From: Spirochaetia bacterium
Lineage (GTDB): Bacteria; Spirochaetota; Spirochaetia; Treponematales; Breznakiellaceae
Length of the DNA: 6,898 nucleotides
Reading direction: 5' to 3'
Assembly: GCA_025997655.1 (NCBI GenBank)
Contig: BNUW01000129.1
Location: 1-6,898, forward strand
Numbering within the stretch: position 1 is the stretch's first letter; each line of letters begins with the position of its first letter. Positions 4,734 to 6,898 of this stretch are shown here, in pieces. The notes under the pieces are model-generated. The model was not told the DNA's origin, made no database searches, and saw only the letters and a program-made list of their open reading frames with translations. The position numbers and the translations under genes are program-made.

Positions 4734-4770
4734 GACGGACGTGCTATCCGTGAGGTCTGTGGTTTGGTCC
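4711..4770. repeat. Imperfect hairpin repeat at the 3' end of the ATPase gene
   Basis: GGACCACTGACTACACGGA (4711-4729) can pair imperfectly with TCCGTGAGGTCTGTGG plus TTTGGTCC (4747-4770), with a loop near 4730-4746. The left arm matches 15 of 18 bases of ACCACGGATTACACGGAT from the 951-1108 element. It overlaps the last codons of the ATPase. It may act as a terminator or mRNA-end stabiliser, but no clear T-tract follows. Confidence 0.7.
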
Positions 4771-4772
4771 CC

Positions 4773-4802
4773 TTTACACCGATGCGAAAAATAATCTATA
4801 CT
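4773..4802 (+). promoter_or_regulatory. Sigma-70-like promoter for rpoZ-miaA, predicted leaderless
   Basis: TTTACA (4773-4778), an 18-bp spacer and TATACT (4797-4802). The predicted transcript start is about 4809-4811, at the rpoZ ATG (4811). The bases before the ATG (CAGTAATT) contain no Shine-Dalgarno. Confidence 0.7.
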
Positions 4803-4810
4803 CAGTAATT

Positions 4811-5002
4811 ATGATATTCCCCTTAGAAGAACTTATTGAGTACGAAGGCAACATGTACGAAATCACCGCCGCCGCTTCCCGCCGGTCCTATCAGCTTTCC
4901 ATGTTGAATGACCCGGACATTGATGATAATGATGGCAAGGTGGTATCCTTGGCGGCCCGTCAGGTCTTTACCAACGAGATTGAATTCCACCTGGAAGATT
5001 GA
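4811..5002 (+). CDS. rpoZ: DNA-directed RNA polymerase omega subunit
   Basis: A 63-residue protein, MIFPLEELIEYEGNMYEITA onwards, with the core omega pattern: a leading PLEELIEY helix, then YEITAAASRRSYQLS (the conserved Tyr-Glu and Ala-Arg-Arg-x-x-Gln-Leu helix), GKVVSLAARQVFTNEIEF, and an acidic end. Omega wraps the C-terminal tail of the beta-prime subunit and helps RNA polymerase assemble. It is shorter than E. coli omega (about 90) because the C-terminal tail is missing, which seems normal for compact omega proteins. It contains an acidic DPDIDDND insert before the second conserved segment. The predicted promoter puts the transcript start at the ATG, with no SD. It overlaps miaA by 4 bp (TTGA), so the two are likely co-transcribed and coupled. 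The call rests on motif pattern; I am fairly confident. Confidence 0.8.
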   Translation: MIFPLEELIEYEGNMYEITAAASRRSYQLSMLNDPDIDDNDGKVVSLAARQVFTNEIEFHLED

Positions 5003-5994
5003 TACCGATACCGCCGATCCTGGTCCTCTTCGGTCCCACCGCATCGGGCAAAACCGAAATACTGGAACAACTCTTTACCGGGCCCAATCCCCTCTGCCGG
5101 GCGGAGGTTGTTTCCGCCGATTCCATGCAGGTCTACCGGGGTATGGACATCGGCACCGCCAAGCCGGAAGCGGATTTGCGGAATCGGCTGCCCCATCACC
5201 TGATTGACATCCGTAACCCCGATGAGCAGTTCAATGCCGGGGATTTTGTCCGCCTGGCGGACGAGGCCTGTGCGGATATTGCCCGCAGGGGAGGGCTCCC
5301 GGTGGTTTCCGGCGGGACCGGCTTCTACCTCCGCAACTTTGTCCTGGGCCTCCCGGAAACGCCCCCTTCAAACCCGCTTATCCGTGATCAGGTACAGGGG
5401 GAACTTCACCACCGGGGCGTAGCGGCTCTGATAGAGGAACTTGCCGCCTGCGATCCGGTCAGCGCCGCCCGCATCCACCCGAACGACACCTACCGTCTGG
5501 CCCGGGCCCTGGAGGTGTTCCGCACTTCCGGCCGCCCCCTCAGCTCCTACGCCCCAACTGCGGCTCCGTTCTCCTTGAACGCCGCCCCCCGCCCCCAATA
5601 CCGCTTCCTCATCATAGGCCTTGAACGAAACCGGGAGGATGTGTACCGCCGCATCAACGAACGCTGCGCCCTCATGTTCCGCCGCGGGCTCCCGGAAGAG
5701 GTGGCGCGCCTCCATGCGGCAGGCTACACCCCCGGCGACCCCGGCATGAAAGCCATCGGATACCGGGAGTTCTTTACGGAGGAAATCCCCGGTGTGTGGC
5801 AGCTTTCTGCGGACCCTGCGGGCGTTGAAACCCTGGTAGCCCGGAACAGCCGCCGTTACGCCAAACGGCAGATCACCTTCTTTGCGTCCATCCCCGGCGT
5901 TACCTGGGTTTCCACCGCAGAGGAACTACGGCGAGAACTGAATAAAGGTAAGCGATCAAAGGAAGAAAAGAATATGCGCCCCAAATGGTATTAG
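4999..5994 (+). CDS. miaA: tRNA dimethylallyltransferase MiaA
   Basis: 331 residues. MiaA transfers the dimethylallyl group to N6 of A37 next to the anticodon of tRNAs reading UNN codons. Motifs in order: P-loop GPTASGKTE (12-20); SADSMQVYRGMDIGTAKP with the catalytic-site Asp; HHLIDIRNPDEQFNAGDF; GGTGFYLRNFVLGLPETP; RLARALEVFRTSGRPLS; RNREDVYRRINERCALM; GMKAIGYREFF; and the tRNA-binding RNSRRYAKRQITFF near residues 283-296. The start is TTG 4999, overlapping the rpoZ stop; no ATG, GTG or TTG occurs between it and the P-loop. Typical MiaA is about 300-316 residues. Here the tail after the conserved core (ELNKGKRSKEEKNMRPKWY) is basic and its end is encoded by the left arm of a palindromic element, which also supplies the TAG (5992-5994). 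Confidence 0.95.
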   Translation: MIPIPPILVLFGPTASGKTEILEQLFTGPNPLCRAEVVSADSMQVYRGMDIGTAKPEADLRNRLPHHLIDIRNPDEQFNAGDFVRLADEACADIARRGGLPVVSGGTGFYLRNFVLGLPETPPSNPLIRDQVQGELHHRGVAALIEELAACDPVSAARIHPNDTYRLARALEVFRTSGRPLSSYAPTAAPFSLNAAPRPQYRFLIIGLERNREDVYRRINERCALMFRRGLPEEVARLHAAGYTPGDPGMKAIGYREFFTEEIPGVWQLSADPAGVETLVARNSRRYAKRQITFFASIPGVTWVSTAEELRRELNKGKRSKEEKNMRPKWY

Positions 5995-6071
5995 GGGTGT
6001 CAGTGGAAAGTATGGCATACTTTCCGACTGACAGGCCCCCTCAACACCGTTACTGCGCATATTCTTTTCTT
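5963..6071. repeat. 109-bp palindrome between miaA and the convergent gene
   Basis: The outer arms 5963-5979 (AAGAAAAGAATATGCGC) and 6055-6071 are exact reverse complements over 17 bp. The inner arms 5999-6014 (GTCAGTGGAAAGTATG) and 6016-6032 pair fully except for one bulged G at 6026. The stretches between also align partly (GGTATTAGGGG against GGTGTTGAGGGGG). It overlaps the last codons and stop of miaA, and its right arm reaches the TAA of the minus-strand gene (6070-6072). It could act as a bidirectional terminator, although no clean T-tract follows the inner stem, or be a MITE-type insertion. Confidence 0.9.
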
Positions 6072-6897
6072 ACCGGCTAACCCGCACCAAAGATATTGCC
6101 GCTTCGTGCAATTCCCGCACCCCCCGGGTTCCCAGACGAATCCGCGTCAGGGTAAGCGCGCCGTTGCCATCGGAAGTATCGCTGCGGTCTATCCGGTAGG
6201 TTTCATGGGTGGGGCCGGGACTGTTCTGCGGGCGCAGTTCAAGTAGTTCCTGGTCATCCAGCATAAAAAAGGCGTATCGTCCCCGTTTTTGTATGGCCCC
6301 GCCGGAATAGAGTTCGTAGTTTCCATCGGCGGAAAAAACCAACCGGCCGATGGAACCGTCATAGGATGCATTGATGTAGGGGATGCTCGCCGCTGCCGGA
6401 TCTGTTTCGGCAGCCTCCGCCTGCGTGTCCCGGGCGGCGACTGAGGCAGCGGCCTTCCGGTAAGAACCGTCCCAGGGGGCGGTAACGTAGATCTTCAGAC
6501 GGACATCCTCAAAGACCTTTACCCGTATGCTGTCCAGGGATTCCATCTCAATGTCAAGGAACCTTCGCAGGGTGGTGACCGAAATATTCTGGCTGGAAAC
6601 GTAGAGGCCGCGCCGGGTGGCGCTGGAATTCTGCCAGCTAAAGACCTGCTGGATCTCCTCGCCGTAAAAGATAATCTCCCGGCTTCCCGGATCAAAATAG
6701 ATATACTGCCGGTTATCCAGGGTCCCCTGGGGGCTCACATAATACCAGAGGCCGGTGATGAATTGTTCAAATCCCTCCCTGCCCCCGCCCAGCACTTCCC
6801 GTACCCGCCGCTCTTCAATCTGGGAACCCGGAATCCGGTTTATCCGGCTCTGCTCATAAAACCCGTTGACGCTGTTATACGCGTAGATATTCTCCAC
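6070..6897 (-). CDS. Pallilysin (Tp0751)-related lipocalin-like protein, N-terminus beyond window
   Basis: 275 codons are visible from GTG at 6897, which may be an internal Val, so the true N-terminus and any signal or lipobox probably lie off the right edge. Residues 48-146 match, from memory, the folded domain of T. pallidum Tp0751: ITGLWYYVSPQG, YIYFDPGSREIIFYGEEIQQ, VTTLRRFLDIEMES, VFEDVRLKI and PWDGSY line up with AGLW, LFFDREHAEITF, SIRRRLEVTFES, AVEDVARLKI and MWDGQY. Tp0751 is described as a host-laminin/fibrinogen-binding surface protein with a lipocalin fold and a claimed HEXXH metalloprotease motif. At that place this protein reads LDSIR (121-125), so the motif is absent. Residues 151-170 are an Ala/Thr/Glu-rich linker. 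A second beta-rich domain (172-275) follows with GRLVFSADGNYELYSGG and GRYAFFMLDDQELLELRP. An adhesin-like or envelope-binding role is plausible but unproven. Confidence 0.7.
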   Translation of the reverse strand: MENIYAYNSVNGFYEQSRINRIPGSQIEERRVREVLGGGREGFEQFITGLWYYVSPQGTLDNRQYIYFDPGSREIIFYGEEIQQVFSWQNSSATRRGLYVSSQNISVTTLRRFLDIEMESLDSIRVKVFEDVRLKIYVTAPWDGSYRKAAASVAARDTQAEAAETDPAAASIPYINASYDGSIGRLVFSADGNYELYSGGAIQKRGRYAFFMLDDQELLELRPQNSPGPTHETYRIDRSDTSDGNGALTLTRIRLGTRGVRELHEAAISLVRVSR

Positions 6898-6898
6898 C

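Noticed and set aside
6080..6112. ELHEAAIS near the C-terminus of the pallilysin-like protein as a displaced HEXXH
   Set aside because: It reads HEAAI, so the second histidine is missing and it is outside the pallilysin domain.

Overview
The window looks like chromosomal DNA from a moderately high-GC treponeme or close spirochaete relative. The best evidence is a protein at the right edge that resembles Tp0751 (pallilysin) of Treponema pallidum, supported by a fliI-fliJ flagellar pair and an unusually short RNA polymerase omega gene (rpoZ) placed directly before miaA. Species cannot be named from this. Genes are dense, start codons include TTG, and several intergenic gaps are filled by palindromic repeats.

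Layout. Bases 1-516 hold two pieces of the 3' end of fliI facing each other. Bases 1-344 are the gene inverted, and 340-516 are its true tail, running into fliJ (513-947) with an ATGA overlap. The fold-back is probably an assembly or amplification artefact at the edge of the sequence. A 150-bp nested palindrome (951-1108) follows, then a secreted proline-rich TPR protein (1160-1924) that carries a 10-C tract. Next is an ABC importer of the nitrate/sulfonate/taurine/thiamine-precursor class: binding protein (1957-2922), permease (2912-3676) and ATPase (3972-4733). Two tiny membrane-protein genes (3736-3858 and 3860-3961), too short for routine gene callers, sit between permease and ATPase. The ATPase ends inside another hairpin repeat. 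Then come rpoZ (4811-5002) and miaA (4999-5994), overlapping by 4 bp. miaA ends inside a 109-bp palindrome (5963-6071), where it meets the convergent pallilysin-like gene (minus strand, 6070 to the right edge).

How the genes fit together. fliI-fliJ serve flagellar type III export. The ABC genes should form one import complex of periplasmic binder, membrane channel and motor; the substrate cannot be read from sequence. rpoZ and miaA are housekeeping genes (RNA polymerase assembly, tRNA modification). The TPR protein and pallilysin-like protein are probably exported.

Most interesting points: (1) three genes (1957, 3736, 4811) have sigma-70-like promoters whose -10 box lies 7-8 bp before the ATG, with no Shine-Dalgarno, predicting leaderless mRNAs; (2) the two unannotated small membrane proteins inside an ABC operon; (3) a C10 tract in the TPR gene where either a +1 or -1 slip causes early termination, a candidate phase-variation switch; (4) a Tp0751-like protein without the HEXXH motif; (5) palindromic repeats that supply the 3' coding ends of two genes.
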